This document shows, one piece after another, positions 6,906 to 14,750 of a stretch of DNA of 21,403 nucleotides. Location of the stretch: NCBI GenBank assembly GCA_964392615.1, contig CAYMRB010000133.1:1-21403 (forward strand). The letters run 5' to 3'. The notes below the pieces were generated by a model. It was not told where the DNA came from and searched no databases. It saw nothing but the letters and a program-made list of their open reading frames with translations. A program made the translations under genes and the position numbers. The first letter of the stretch is position 1, and each line of letters begins with the position of its first letter. Source of the stretch: CAYMRB01 sp964392615 (GTDB lineage Bacteria; Planctomycetota; UBA8108).

Positions 6906-7739
6906 ATGGCTTTGAAGCTCTCCTACGTCACGAACGGATTCCGCGACCACAGGCTCGAGGACGTATTCGAGATCCTCGCCGACCTCGGCTACCGAGGCGT
7001 GGCCCTGACCCTCGACGTCGGACACCTGCACCCGTGGCACAGCTCGCGTGAGGACGTCCAGCGCGTGCGGGACGGGCTCGAGGCGAAGGGGCTCGAGGTC
7101 GTCATCGAGACCGGTGCTCGATATCTCCTCGATCCGCGGCGCAAGCACTGGCCGACCCTGATCGGCTTCGATCGGCGGCGCGAGCGGCTCGATTTCCTGC
7201 TGCGCGCTCTCGAGATCGCGGCGGCGTTGAACGCCCGGGCGCTGTCGTTCTGGTCGGGAGCGCACGACAAGCGCGTCGAGCTCGAGAAGACGTGGGCGTG
7301 GCTCATCGACGGCATTCGCGCGCTCGAGACTGCCGCGGCCGGAACGGGCGTCGATTTGGCGTTCGAGCCGGAGCCGGGCATGTTCATCGCGTCGCTCGAC
7401 GATTTTCGCGAGCTACGCGATCGCTACGGCGATGGCGAGCTGCGCATGACGATGGACGTCGGGCACCTGCAGTGCACCGAGAAGCCACCGCACGATCGCT
7501 GGATCCGCGAGTTCGCGCCGATTCTCTCGAACGTGCACGTCGACGACATCCGCGATCGCGTTCACGATCACCTGGCGCTCGGCGAGGGAGAGATCGACTT
7601 TCCGCCCCTCCTGCACGCGCTCGAGGACGTCGGCTACGAGGGGCTCGCGAGCGTCGAGCTCGCACGGCACAGCCACGCGGCGCCCGAGGTGGCGAAGGAG
7701 TCGATCGAGTTCCTGCGTGCGGCCGCGCGGCGGCGATGA
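6906..7739 (+). CDS. Sugar phosphate isomerase/epimerase-like TIM-barrel protein
   Basis: A cytoplasmic protein of the xylose isomerase-like TIM-barrel superfamily (AP endonuclease 2-type barrel), 277 residues, full length for the family. The likely metal ligands follow the usual order: Glu154 or Glu156 (FEPEPG), Asp184 (MTMDVGH), His211 (NVHVDD) and Glu251 (SVELARHS). GEGEIDFPPLLHALEDVGYEG (226-246) is the typical segment before the last strand. The first strand LKLSYVTNGF and LGYRGVALTLDVGHLH (27-42) match the family pattern. There is no signal peptide. No good Shine-Dalgarno is visible before the ATG. It diverges from mdh and converges on the metallophosphoesterase gene with 37 bases between, where I see no terminator hairpin. 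The substrate is unknown. Confidence 0.85.
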   Translation: MALKLSYVTNGFRDHRLEDVFEILADLGYRGVALTLDVGHLHPWHSSREDVQRVRDGLEAKGLEVVIETGARYLLDPRRKHWPTLIGFDRRRERLDFLLRALEIAAALNARALSFWSGAHDKRVELEKTWAWLIDGIRALETAAAGTGVDLAFEPEPGMFIASLDDFRELRDRYGDGELRMTMDVGHLQCTEKPPHDRWIREFAPILSNVHVDDIRDRVHDHLALGEGEIDFPPLLHALEDVGYEGLASVELARHSHAAPEVAKESIEFLRAAARRR

Positions 7740-7776
7740 GAGGGACCCCGATCGCCTGCGGCGTCGACGGAGCCGG

Positions 7777-8535
7777 TCAGTCTCCGCGTCCCAGCCGATC
7801 GGCGAGGCGGTCGTCGAGATCCCGCTGCCCGCGGATCTTGCGCTGCGTCCGTTCGAAGTCGTACTCGACGCGGCGGAACTCGAAGTCCTCGCCGTCGACG
7901 ACCAGATAGCACGACCGCGAGTCGCGATCGCGCGGTTGACCGACCGAGCCGACGTTGATGACCATCTTCCCCGCCGGACGCTGGAACTTCTCGCGAAGCT
8001 TCGACTGCGGTGTGAAGCGCGGGTCTTCGACGAAGACTCCGGGGACGTGCGTGTGGCCGACGAAGCAGACCGTCTCGAACGCTCCGAAGACCTCCTCGAA
8101 CAAGCCGGGAGGCGGCCAGCTCGCGTGGTGTGGCATGAGGTACTCGGTCGTCGGGTCGCGTGGCGAGCCGTGGACGAGCAAGAACTCTCCCCAGTGCTGC
8201 CGGATGGGCAGATCCTGGAGGAATCGCCAGCGTCGGCGAGAACCCCAACGGTAGAACCGCGGCCGCAGCTGACGGCGCGTCCACTCGACAGCAGTGCGGG
8301 CTGCCTGATTGAAGCCCCAGGGCCCCTTGATCACCGCCTCATCGTGATTGCCGCAGATCACGACCCGACACCGCTGGCGTACGAGATCGAGGCATGCGGC
8401 CGGATCAGGCCCGTACCCGACCACGTCGCCCAGGCACAGGATGTCGGCGATGCCCTGCGCATCGATATCCTCGAGAACCGCCAGCAGCGCCTCGAGGTTG
8501 CCGTGAATGTCCGAAAGGACCGCGAACTTCTCCAT
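7777..8535 (-). CDS. YfcE/MJ0936-type metallophosphoesterase
   Basis: A calcineurin-like phosphoesterase of 252 residues with a complete two-metal site: D9-x-H11 in LSDIHGN, GD at 36-37 (CLGDVVGYG), GNHDE at 62-66, His122 (LVHGSP) and GHTH at 160-163. The late NVGSVGQPRD (194-203) is the mark of the YfcE/MJ0936 single-domain group. The true substrate is uncertain; members hydrolyse phosphodiesters or nucleotides, and some are annotated as serine/threonine phosphatases. The start is the ATG ending at 8535, directly before the first catalytic strand. The open frame extends far upstream into ybeY, but that part has no family similarity. It is the last gene of the long minus-strand series, 61 bases after ybeY. 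Confidence 0.88.
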   Translation of the reverse strand: MEKFAVLSDIHGNLEALLAVLEDIDAQGIADILCLGDVVGYGPDPAACLDLVRQRCRVVICGNHDEAVIKGPWGFNQAARTAVEWTRRQLRPRFYRWGSRRRWRFLQDLPIRQHWGEFLLVHGSPRDPTTEYLMPHHASWPPPGLFEEVFGAFETVCFVGHTHVPGVFVEDPRFTPQSKLREKFQRPAGKMVINVGSVGQPRDRDSRSCYLVVDGEDFEFRRVEYDFERTQRKIRGQRDLDDRLADRLGRGD

Positions 8536-8596
8536 CACAGCTCGCCATTCTGGCCCTCGTGAGACGACGAGGCAACGCAGAAAGGCAAAACGCCGC

Positions 8597-9061
8597 TCAG
8601 AAGCCGAGCCGGTCGACCGCTCGCTTCTCCGCGCGTCGCATTCGCCGGCGGTCGCCCGGATCGATGTCGTCATAACCGAGGAGGTGCAGCACGCCGTGGA
8701 TCGCGTACAGAGCGACCTCGCGCTCGAACGGGAGGTCACGGGCGGCGCTCTCCCGGCGGGCGGTTTCGACCGATACCATGACCTCGCCGAGCAGCTGGCC
8801 GCCGAGGGGATCGGGAGCGTCGCCGTCCTCGTCGTCGGACGGAGCGTCCATCGGGAAGGTGACCACATCGGTTGCCGAGTCCTTGCCGAAGAACTCGCGA
8901 TGGACCGCGCGAATCTCGTCGTCGTCTACGAAGACGATCGACACCGTTCCGACCGCGTCGTGATCGGTCAGCAGCTCCTCGATGACGCGACGCGTTGCGG
9001 CTCGCGGTGCCGGCGACAGCGGTCGCTTGCCGGACAGCAAGACCCTCTTGGAACAGTTCAC
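8597..9061 (-). CDS. ybeY: Endoribonuclease YbeY (rRNA maturation)
   Basis: A single-strand-specific metal endoribonuclease needed for 16S rRNA 3'-end maturation and late ribosome quality control. With a GTG start ending at 9061 it has 154 residues, the normal size. The motif HGVLHLLGYDD (122-132) matches H-x3-H-x5-H of the family, except that the third zinc ligand His is Asp132. SATDVVTFP (62-70) and LLGEVMVSVETA (90-101) are further family landmarks. An acidic insert (SDDEDGDAPDP, 75-85) sits between them. The GTG overlaps the stop of the 7TM-HD gene (GTGA), indicating coupled translation. An earlier start would put the Ser-Glu-Arg-rich frame of the 18-base repeat into the protein and is unlikely. 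Confidence 0.93.
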   Translation of the reverse strand: MNCSKRVLLSGKRPLSPAPRAATRRVIEELLTDHDAVGTVSIVFVDDDEIRAVHREFFGKDSATDVVTFPMDAPSDDEDGDAPDPLGGQLLGEVMVSVETARRESAARDLPFEREVALYAIHGVLHLLGYDDIDPGDRRRMRRAEKRAVDRLGF

Positions 9062-10728
9062 GTGACCCCGAGTCGCTTCGTGTCGGACTGGCCGTTCGCT
9101 TCGCTCGTGCCGTTCGCTTCGCTCGCGCCGTTCGCTTCGCTCGCGCTCGCTTCGCCGTCGTCGTCGTCGCCGGGGTACTTGATCCGGCTGTGATACATAT
9201 TCGTCAGCGTGCGAACAAACGAGTCCTCGATCTTGTGGAGGTCGGCGAGCGTCAGGTTGCACTCGTCGAGCTGGTGATCGACCAGCCGCTTCTGGATCAC
9301 CGAACGAACCATGTCGCGAAAGCGGTTCGCGTTCGGCTCCGCGATCGTCTTCGCGATTGCCTCGGTCGCGTCGGCCAGCATCAGAATGCCCGCTTCGGCG
9401 AAGGTCGGCTTCGGGCCGGGGTAGCGGTACTCGACGTCTTCGGTCGGCGCGTCGTTATCCTCGTCGGACTCGCGTCGCGCCTTGTGATAGAAGAACTCGA
9501 CGACCGTCGTGCCGTGGTGCATCGGGATCATCGAGATGATCTTCTCGGGCAGCCTTTCCTCGTGGGCGAGCTGGACGCCGTCCTTGACGTGCGACACGAT
9601 GATGAGCTTCGACATCGATGGGCGCAAACGATCGTGGATCGTCTTGTTCTCGCCCATGTTCTCGATGAAGTACTCGGGTTTGTGGATCTTGCCGACGTCG
9701 TGATAGTACGCGCCGACGTCGGTCAGGAGCACGTTGGCGCCGATGGCCTCGGCCGCCTCGCGCGCGAGCTGCTGGACGCCCAGCGTGTGCTGGAACGTGC
9801 CCGGGGCCCGCTCGCGGAGCACGCGCAGCAAGTTGTTGCTCGGATCGGCGAGCTCGAGAAGGCGCCGCTCTGTCACGACGCCAAAGAAGCGCTCGATGAC
9901 CGGCAGGAGGCTGGTGACCACACCGCCCGCGATCAGGCCGCTCGCGAGGCCGTAGCCCGGCTCGCGCAGCAGCGTCCGGAGCAGCACGAGGAACTCGCCG
10001 TTCTGCCAGAACTCCTGCCCGCCGGCCCGTTCGAGCGGCGAGAGATCGAAGCTCTCGGGAAGCACGACGAAGCACAGAATGCCGACCGCCTGCACGAGCC
10101 CGGTGACGAGGCCGACGATCACGGGACGCGACTGCGTGCGGACGCGCTCGACTCCGAACGCGGCGGCGCCGCCTCCGAGACCGAGTACCACGGCGACCTG
10201 CACGTCGATCAGCGGCAACGCGCCGGACTGCGCCCCGTTGGCGAGGTCGAGCCCTTGCCCGGTGCCCGCGGCCAGTAGCGCCAGGTAGAACGAGAGGCCG
10301 ACCGATAGCACGAACGCGACGAGCGGCGAGTACGCCATGCCGACGACCATCGCGAGGATCGGCACCGGCATGAAGTACGGCGACCAGCCGAGGACGAGCA
10401 TGAGCTTCGACACGAGGACCGTCGCGAGCACGAGCGTGACGAACTGGTTGAAGCTCGACACGCGATCGAACAGGCGCGGCTGGCTGCGCACGCCGACCGC
10501 GGCGCCCAGCGCTCCGATGAGGCAGAACAGCACGCCGAGCCCGACCCGGGCGTGCCACCCCTTCACCGGCACGAGCATCAGAATGACGACGACCGCGGCG
10601 ATGCAGACGCCGGTCCGGAACAGGCGGTTCGACATCCGGGTGCTCGCAGCCAGCACCCTTTCCTTGGAACGTCGCCTGCGGTGTAGGAAGCGCTCGAGTC
10701 TCTTCTTCTGGTTCTTCCGCTTGGCCAC
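9058..10728 (-). CDS. 7TM-HD family phosphodiesterase (PgpH/YqfF-like)
   Basis: A membrane protein with a cytoplasmic HD domain; relatives (PgpH) hydrolyse c-di-AMP. A basic N-terminus (1-25) is followed by several hydrophobic segments between about 39 and 275. The HD domain follows: H314 (TFQHTLGV), H343-D344 (YYHDVGKIHKPEYFIEN), H380, H404-H405 (PMHHGTT) and D453 (LADATEA), the order of the 7TM-HD group. At 556 residues it is short, because the large extracellular 7TMR-HDED domain of classic PgpH is absent. The C-terminus carries a hydrophilic tail DDDDGEASASEANG with three six-residue repeats. The start is a GTG 66 bases after phoH. A 6-bp inverted repeat (10779-10796) spans the phoH stop in front of it. 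phoH - 7TM-HD - ybeY is a widely conserved order. Confidence 0.9.
   Translation of the reverse strand: MAKRKNQKKRLERFLHRRRRSKERVLAASTRMSNRLFRTGVCIAAVVVILMLVPVKGWHARVGLGVLFCLIGALGAAVGVRSQPRLFDRVSSFNQFVTLVLATVLVSKLMLVLGWSPYFMPVPILAMVVGMAYSPLVAFVLSVGLSFYLALLAAGTGQGLDLANGAQSGALPLIDVQVAVVLGLGGGAAAFGVERVRTQSRPVIVGLVTGLVQAVGILCFVVLPESFDLSPLERAGGQEFWQNGEFLVLLRTLLREPGYGLASGLIAGGVVTSLLPVIERFFGVVTERRLLELADPSNNLLRVLRERAPGTFQHTLGVQQLAREAAEAIGANVLLTDVGAYYHDVGKIHKPEYFIENMGENKTIHDRLRPSMSKLIIVSHVKDGVQLAHEERLPEKIISMIPMHHGTTVVEFFYHKARRESDEDNDAPTEDVEYRYPGPKPTFAEAGILMLADATEAIAKTIAEPNANRFRDMVRSVIQKRLVDHQLDECNLTLADLHKIEDSFVRTLTNMYHSRIKYPGDDDDGEASASEANGASEANGTSEANGQSDTKRLGVT
9091..9144. repeat. 18-bp tandem repeat, three copies, in the 3' end of the 7TM-HD gene
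   Basis: A 16-base core (GCCGTTCGCTTCGCTC) is repeated exactly at 9091, 9109 and 9127, a period of 18 bases. The copies differ only in the two-base joint (GT or GC). A decayed partial copy follows to about 9154. Read on the coding strand it gives SEANG plus one variable residue, three times. The period is a multiple of three, so copy-number change would keep the frame. Confidence 0.9.
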
Positions 10729-10794
10729 AGCTATCGGCCTGTCATGCGGTTCGGGGCAGAAACACTTCGGACTCGGTCGACTCCACGCAGGGAG

Positions 10795-11772
10795 TCAGTC
10801 GGCCTCTTCGGCCTCGTATGCCTCCACGATGCGTTGCACTAGGGAATGTCGGACGATATCGGGCTTCTCCATGCGTATCTGCTCGATACCGGGAATCTTG
10901 TGGATCAGCCGCATCGCGTGGACCAGGCCCGAGGGCTGGCCATCCGGCAGATCGACCTGGGTCACATCTCCGTTGACGACGATACGGGAGCCGACGCCCA
11001 GACGCGTGAGAAACATCTTCATCTGCGACGGCGTCGTATTCTGGCCCTCGTCGAGGATGATAAACGCGTTGTTGAGCGTCCGGCCGCGCATGTACGCGAG
11101 CGGGATGATCTCGATGATCTCGCGCTCGGTGTACCTCTGAACCTGGTCGTATCCGAGAATGTCGTTCAGCGCGTCGTAGAGCGGACGCAGGTACGGGTTG
11201 ATCTTGGCCTGGAAATCACCCGGCAGGAAGCCGAGCTTCTCGCCCGCTTCAACCGCCGGCCGGCACAGAATCAACTTGCGCGACTCGCCGGATCGCAGCG
11301 AGTTGACCGCGAGGCGCACAGCGAGGTACGTCTTTCCCGTGCCGGCGGGGCCGACGCAGAACACGACCTCGTTGCGCAGGATCGCTTCGATATACCGCGC
11401 CTGTCCGGGCGAGCGAGACAGGCCCTTGACCGTCGCCTTGTCCGCGCGGCTCAGCGGCCCTTGCGAGATGTCGTTGCCGTCGTCGCCCGCCTCGGCGCGG
11501 CGCCGCAGCTCTTCCTCTCGGCGCACGTGCGCGAGCTGATCGTCGACGTAGCGATCCGGAAGCGACTGACCGGTCCGGAACATCGAGATCATGCGATAGA
11601 AGATGCCGGACGCGTGCTTCAGCGGCGCCTCCTCTCCGACGAGGCGCAGGCTGTTGTTGCGCGATGAGGCCTGGATGTCCAAGCCGTCCCGGATCTTGCG
11701 GAGGTGGCAGTCGGAGGGCCCGAAGAGGAACAGAGCCTCCTCTTGCGACGCGATCTCGATCGTCACTTCCAT
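10795..11772 (-). CDS. phoH: PhoH-family ATPase
   Basis: A cytoplasmic P-loop ATPase of the PhoH/YbeZ family, 325 residues, the usual size. The N-terminal part (1-110) holds the small PhoH-like beta-rich region, including LFGPSDCHLRKI, and a charged linker. The ATPase core has Walker A GPAGTGKT (141-148), Walker B IILDE (238-242) in FIILDEGQNTTPSQMK, and a polar loop NGDVTQVDLP (267-276). GFLPGD (181-186) is typical of the family. PhoH/YbeZ works with YbeY in ribosome and RNA processing in several bacteria, which fits its place two genes before ybeY. The ATG overlaps the end of cdsA by ten bases. The name reflects family, not a proven role in phosphate starvation. Confidence 0.93.
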   Translation of the reverse strand: MEVTIEIASQEEALFLFGPSDCHLRKIRDGLDIQASSRNNSLRLVGEEAPLKHASGIFYRMISMFRTGQSLPDRYVDDQLAHVRREEELRRRAEAGDDGNDISQGPLSRADKATVKGLSRSPGQARYIEAILRNEVVFCVGPAGTGKTYLAVRLAVNSLRSGESRKLILCRPAVEAGEKLGFLPGDFQAKINPYLRPLYDALNDILGYDQVQRYTEREIIEIIPLAYMRGRTLNNAFIILDEGQNTTPSQMKMFLTRLGVGSRIVVNGDVTQVDLPDGQPSGLVHAMRLIHKIPGIEQIRMEKPDIVRHSLVQRIVEAYEAEEAD

Positions 11773-12632
11773 GGCGCGTGCTCGGCGGTCACTAGGATCC
11801 AGAACAGGAATCCACTGAACAGGAAGCTGTCAATCATGTCGAGCACGCCGCCGAACTCGGGCAAGAGCGACCCGGAGTCCTTGACCCGATACGACCTCTT
11901 GAGGAGGGATTCGGCGAGGTCTCCCAACGCGGAAGTCACGGCGAGGATTATCCCAAACGCGATTCCCCACGACCAATCAAAAAACACTCCGGGCCAGCAC
12001 GCGCCGGCGCCGGAGAACCATAGCGCGCCGAAAACGAGCGCTGCGGTCGAGCCCTCGACGCTCTTGCCGGGGCTGACGGCGAGGAACTTATGCCGGCCGA
12101 TCGCTGTGCCGACGAGGTAGGCCACGATATCGGTGCCCTTGACCCCGAGCAGGAACACGGCGCCGATGAGCGTGCCGTCGTCGAGATGGTAGATGCGCAG
12201 GAGATAGGAGTACAGAAGGCCGAACAGAAGAACGCCGAGGACGACCGGCTGCAGGGCAGCGAACGACTCGACGAAGTGCTCGCGAAAGAGCACGCACACG
12301 AACGCTAGGAAGACGAGCCCCCCGATGCCACCAGTGACCCACACGGCACCGAGCGGCTCGTGCGCGGCTTCCCACCACGCGAGGCCGAGGAAGTAGCCGG
12401 TGCCGAGCAGCCCGACGAATCCGACCGCCCACCTGCCCGCTGCACCGGGCGCTCCGCGGCCGCCGAACGCGCCGCACATGCGCGCGAGCTCCACAAACCC
12501 GACGAGGCCGAGGATCGACGCGACGGCCGATCCGGCCGCGCGCGACTCGAGCGCCCAGTCGAGGGCGAGCAGGCCGACCATCACGGTGACGAGAATCGTC
12601 CCGAGCACGATGCGAGTCTGCTTCGCGGTCAT
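11763..12632 (-). CDS. cdsA: Phosphatidate cytidylyltransferase
   Basis: An integral membrane enzyme that makes CDP-diacylglycerol from phosphatidate and CTP. It has 289 residues with about seven or eight hydrophobic segments. The CDS signature lies at 242-268: SLLKRSYRVKDSGSLL then PEFGGVLDMIDS. The catalytic-region Lys-Arg, Lys-Asp and both Asp of LD--D are present. The usual PGHGG histidine is Phe, and the usual Asp-Arg pair is Asp-Met. Similar GG-LD--DS variants occur, as far as I recall, in Planctomycetota and Verrucomicrobiota, so this looks like a lineage form rather than a broken enzyme. GDLAESLLKR keeps the Asp before the signature. It starts 19 bases after uppS and overlaps phoH by ten bases. 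Confidence 0.92.
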   Translation of the reverse strand: MTAKQTRIVLGTILVTVMVGLLALDWALESRAAGSAVASILGLVGFVELARMCGAFGGRGAPGAAGRWAVGFVGLLGTGYFLGLAWWEAAHEPLGAVWVTGGIGGLVFLAFVCVLFREHFVESFAALQPVVLGVLLFGLLYSYLLRIYHLDDGTLIGAVFLLGVKGTDIVAYLVGTAIGRHKFLAVSPGKSVEGSTAALVFGALWFSGAGACWPGVFFDWSWGIAFGIILAVTSALGDLAESLLKRSYRVKDSGSLLPEFGGVLDMIDSFLFSGFLFWILVTAEHAPWK

Positions 12633-12651
12633 CGGAGAGGTTCTTTGGGTG

Positions 12652-13392
12652 CTACGCGTTCTGGTGAACGACTGCCCCGTACTTTCGCACGCGCTGTGCG
12701 TAGGCGTCGAGCGCCTTATCGAGCTCGGCGGTGTCGAACTCCGGCCACAACCGCTCGGTGACCCAAAGCTCGCTGTACGAGGATTGCCACAGCAGGAAAT
12801 TCGACAGCCGATACTCGCCCGCGGTGCGCACGACGAGGTCCGGATCGGTCATGTCCGGATCGGCCAGGTACGCGGCGAACTCGACGTCGGTCATCGACTC
12901 GATGCCCTTCTCGTCGAGCGTCCCGTCTCGCACCGCACGCGCGATACGCCGCACCGCGTCGAGGATCTCCTGTCGCGATCCGTAGTTGAGCGCGAGGCGC
13001 ATGATCATCGCGTCGTTTTCCGCGGTCAGCTGCAGGCTCTCGTCGAGCTCGCGGCGCACATCGTCCGGGAACTCGGAAACGTCGCCGATCGTCTGCAATC
13101 GAATGCCGTTCTCCATCAGAGTCGGCCGATCGTTGACGAGATAGCGCTTCAGGAGACGCATCAGGCAGCCGACCTCCTCGCGCGGTCGGCGCGTGAAGTT
13201 CTCGGTCGACAGCGCGTAGAACGTCGTCTCGCGCACGCCGAGCTTGCGGCAGTGCGTGGTGATCGTGCGCAGGGAGCCCGCGCCCTCTTCGTGCCCGCGC
13301 AGGCGGAGCAGGCCGCGTCGTCGCGCCCAGCGTCCGTTGCCGTCCATGATGAACGCGATATGGGACGGCAGCTGCGCGCGGCCGCGACTCAT
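12652..13392 (-). CDS. uppS: Isoprenyl (undecaprenyl) diphosphate synthase
   Basis: A soluble cis-prenyltransferase making the long-chain polyprenyl diphosphate carrier for peptidoglycan and O-antigen precursors. It has 246 residues, the normal length. The sequence shows IAFIMDGNGRWA (12-23) with the catalytic Asp17, RGHEEG (32-37), FYALSTENFTRP-type motif (58-70), ALNYGSRQEI, and PDLVVRTAGEYRLSNFLLWQSSYSEL with ELWVTERLWPEFD near the end. The family normally reads RTGGE/RTSGE; Ala replaces the first Gly or Ser here. The ATG overlaps the purA stop (ATGA) and has GGGAG eight bases upstream, so this start is firm. The uppS-cdsA pair is common in bacteria, often followed by dxr, which is not here. 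Confidence 0.95.
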   Translation of the reverse strand: MSRGRAQLPSHIAFIMDGNGRWARRRGLLRLRGHEEGAGSLRTITTHCRKLGVRETTFYALSTENFTRRPREEVGCLMRLLKRYLVNDRPTLMENGIRLQTIGDVSEFPDDVRRELDESLQLTAENDAMIMRLALNYGSRQEILDAVRRIARAVRDGTLDEKGIESMTDVEFAAYLADPDMTDPDLVVRTAGEYRLSNFLLWQSSYSELWVTERLWPEFDTAELDKALDAYAQRVRKYGAVVHQNA

Positions 13393-14714
13393 GAGCCGGC
13401 TCCCGTGACACTCCGCGGCTCGAGCCAAGGATCGAGCGGGATGACCTGCGTGCGCTCCTTGCCGACCGACGCCATGGCGATCGGGCAGCCGGAGGCGTCC
13501 GCGATGAACTGCAGGTACTCCCTCGCGGCCGGGGGCAGCTCGCCGAACGTGCGGCAGCTCGACACGGACGCGTTCCAGCCGCGCGCTGTCTTGTAGATCG
13601 GCGTCACCTCGACGTCGGCGTCGGTCGGAAAGCCATCGATCTCTGCATCGCCGCGGCGATACGCCGTCGCGACGCGGATCTCATCGAGGCCGTCGAGCAC
13701 GTCGAGCTTCGTGATCACGAGAGCGTCGACATCGCCGAAACGGACCGTGTGACGCAGTGCGACGATGTCGAGCCACCCGCAGCGTCGCGGGCGGCCGGTG
13801 GTCGCGCCGAACTCGTCACCCACCTTGCGCAATTGCTCGCCCGCCTCCGAGTCGAGCTCCGTCGGGAAGGGGCCCTCGCCGACGCGCGTCGTGTACGCCT
13901 TCGTCACGCCGTAGACGGTGTTCACGCGACGCGGCGAGAAGCCGGTGCCCGCGCCGAGCCCGAGGAACGACGTGTTCGACGACGTGACGTACGGATACGT
14001 GCCGAGGTCGATATCGAGCAGCGCTCCTTGCGCTCCCTCGAACAGGATGCGGTCGCCGCGGCGGTCCGCGTCCCAGAGCAGCTCGGTGATATCGCATACG
14101 AGCGGTCGCAGGCGATCTGCGTAGGCGGAGTACTCGGCGAGAATCGCGTCGTAGTCGACGGGATCGACGCCGTGGAGCCTGTCGAGCTCGCGATTCTTCG
14201 CGTCGACGTTGCGCCGGAGAAGCAGCGGGAAGCGGTCGGGGTCGACGAGATCCGCCATGCGGATGCCGACGCGCGACGCCTTGTCCGTGTAGCACGGGCC
14301 GATGCCGCGCAGCGTCGTGCCGATCTTGCGGCCACCGCTCTCCTTCGCCGCGTCGAGCACGCCGTGATATGGCAGCACGACGTGGGCGCGGTCGCTGATG
14401 CGGAGTGCGTGCTCGTGGTCGAGTCCGTACTCGATGAGCTGGTCGAGCTCCGCCACGAGAGACGATGGGCTCAACACGACGCCGTTGCCGATGACGCAGG
14501 TCTTGCCGGGCGTCAGGATGCCGGACGGGAGCAGGTGGAACACGTACTGCGCCTCGCCGACGAGGACCGTGTGGCCCGCGTTGGCGCCGCCTTGGTATCG
14601 AACGACGACGTCGGCGTCGGCCGCAAACACGTCGACGATCTTGCCTTTGCCCTCGTCGCCCCATTGTACGCCGACGACGCAGCGGTGCTGATCGGGTCGC
14701 TGTTTGGTGGTCAT
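13389..14714 (-). CDS. purA: Adenylosuccinate synthetase
   Basis: Joins IMP and aspartate with GTP to give adenylosuccinate, the first step from IMP to AMP. It has 441 residues, close to the usual 425-440. GDEGKGK (19-25) is the GTP/IMP loop with the catalytic Asp, and GGANAGHTV (42-50) contains the catalytic His48. GIGPCYTDKASRVGIRM, FEGAQGALLDIDLGTYPYVTSSNT and GVTKAYTTRVGEGPFPTE are strong family blocks. TTGRPRRCGWLD follows, and VGKERTQVI stands near the C-terminus. The ATG is 36 bases after carA, with GAGG directly touching it, an unusually short spacer. No other start is available. It overlaps uppS by four bases. Confidence 0.97.
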   Translation of the reverse strand: MTTKQRPDQHRCVVGVQWGDEGKGKIVDVFAADADVVVRYQGGANAGHTVLVGEAQYVFHLLPSGILTPGKTCVIGNGVVLSPSSLVAELDQLIEYGLDHEHALRISDRAHVVLPYHGVLDAAKESGGRKIGTTLRGIGPCYTDKASRVGIRMADLVDPDRFPLLLRRNVDAKNRELDRLHGVDPVDYDAILAEYSAYADRLRPLVCDITELLWDADRRGDRILFEGAQGALLDIDLGTYPYVTSSNTSFLGLGAGTGFSPRRVNTVYGVTKAYTTRVGEGPFPTELDSEAGEQLRKVGDEFGATTGRPRRCGWLDIVALRHTVRFGDVDALVITKLDVLDGLDEIRVATAYRRGDAEIDGFPTDADVEVTPIYKTARGWNASVSSCRTFGELPPAAREYLQFIADASGCPIAMASVGKERTQVIPLDPWLEPRSVTGAGS

Positions 14715-14750
14715 CCTCTGGTCACCGTTGAGGTGGTCGCGGTGGTTCGC

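Noticed and set aside
9062..9262. A 67-residue Arg/Ser/Glu-rich N-terminal extension of YbeY
   Set aside because: It is the out-of-frame reading of the 7TM-HD gene's repeat tail. The GTG at 9061 gives the normal YbeY length and a GTGA overlap.
10779..10796. GACTCC/GGAGTC inverted repeat across the phoH stop as a terminator
   Set aside because: Only six base pairs and no T-run on the transcribed strand; the downstream genes are clearly part of the same series.
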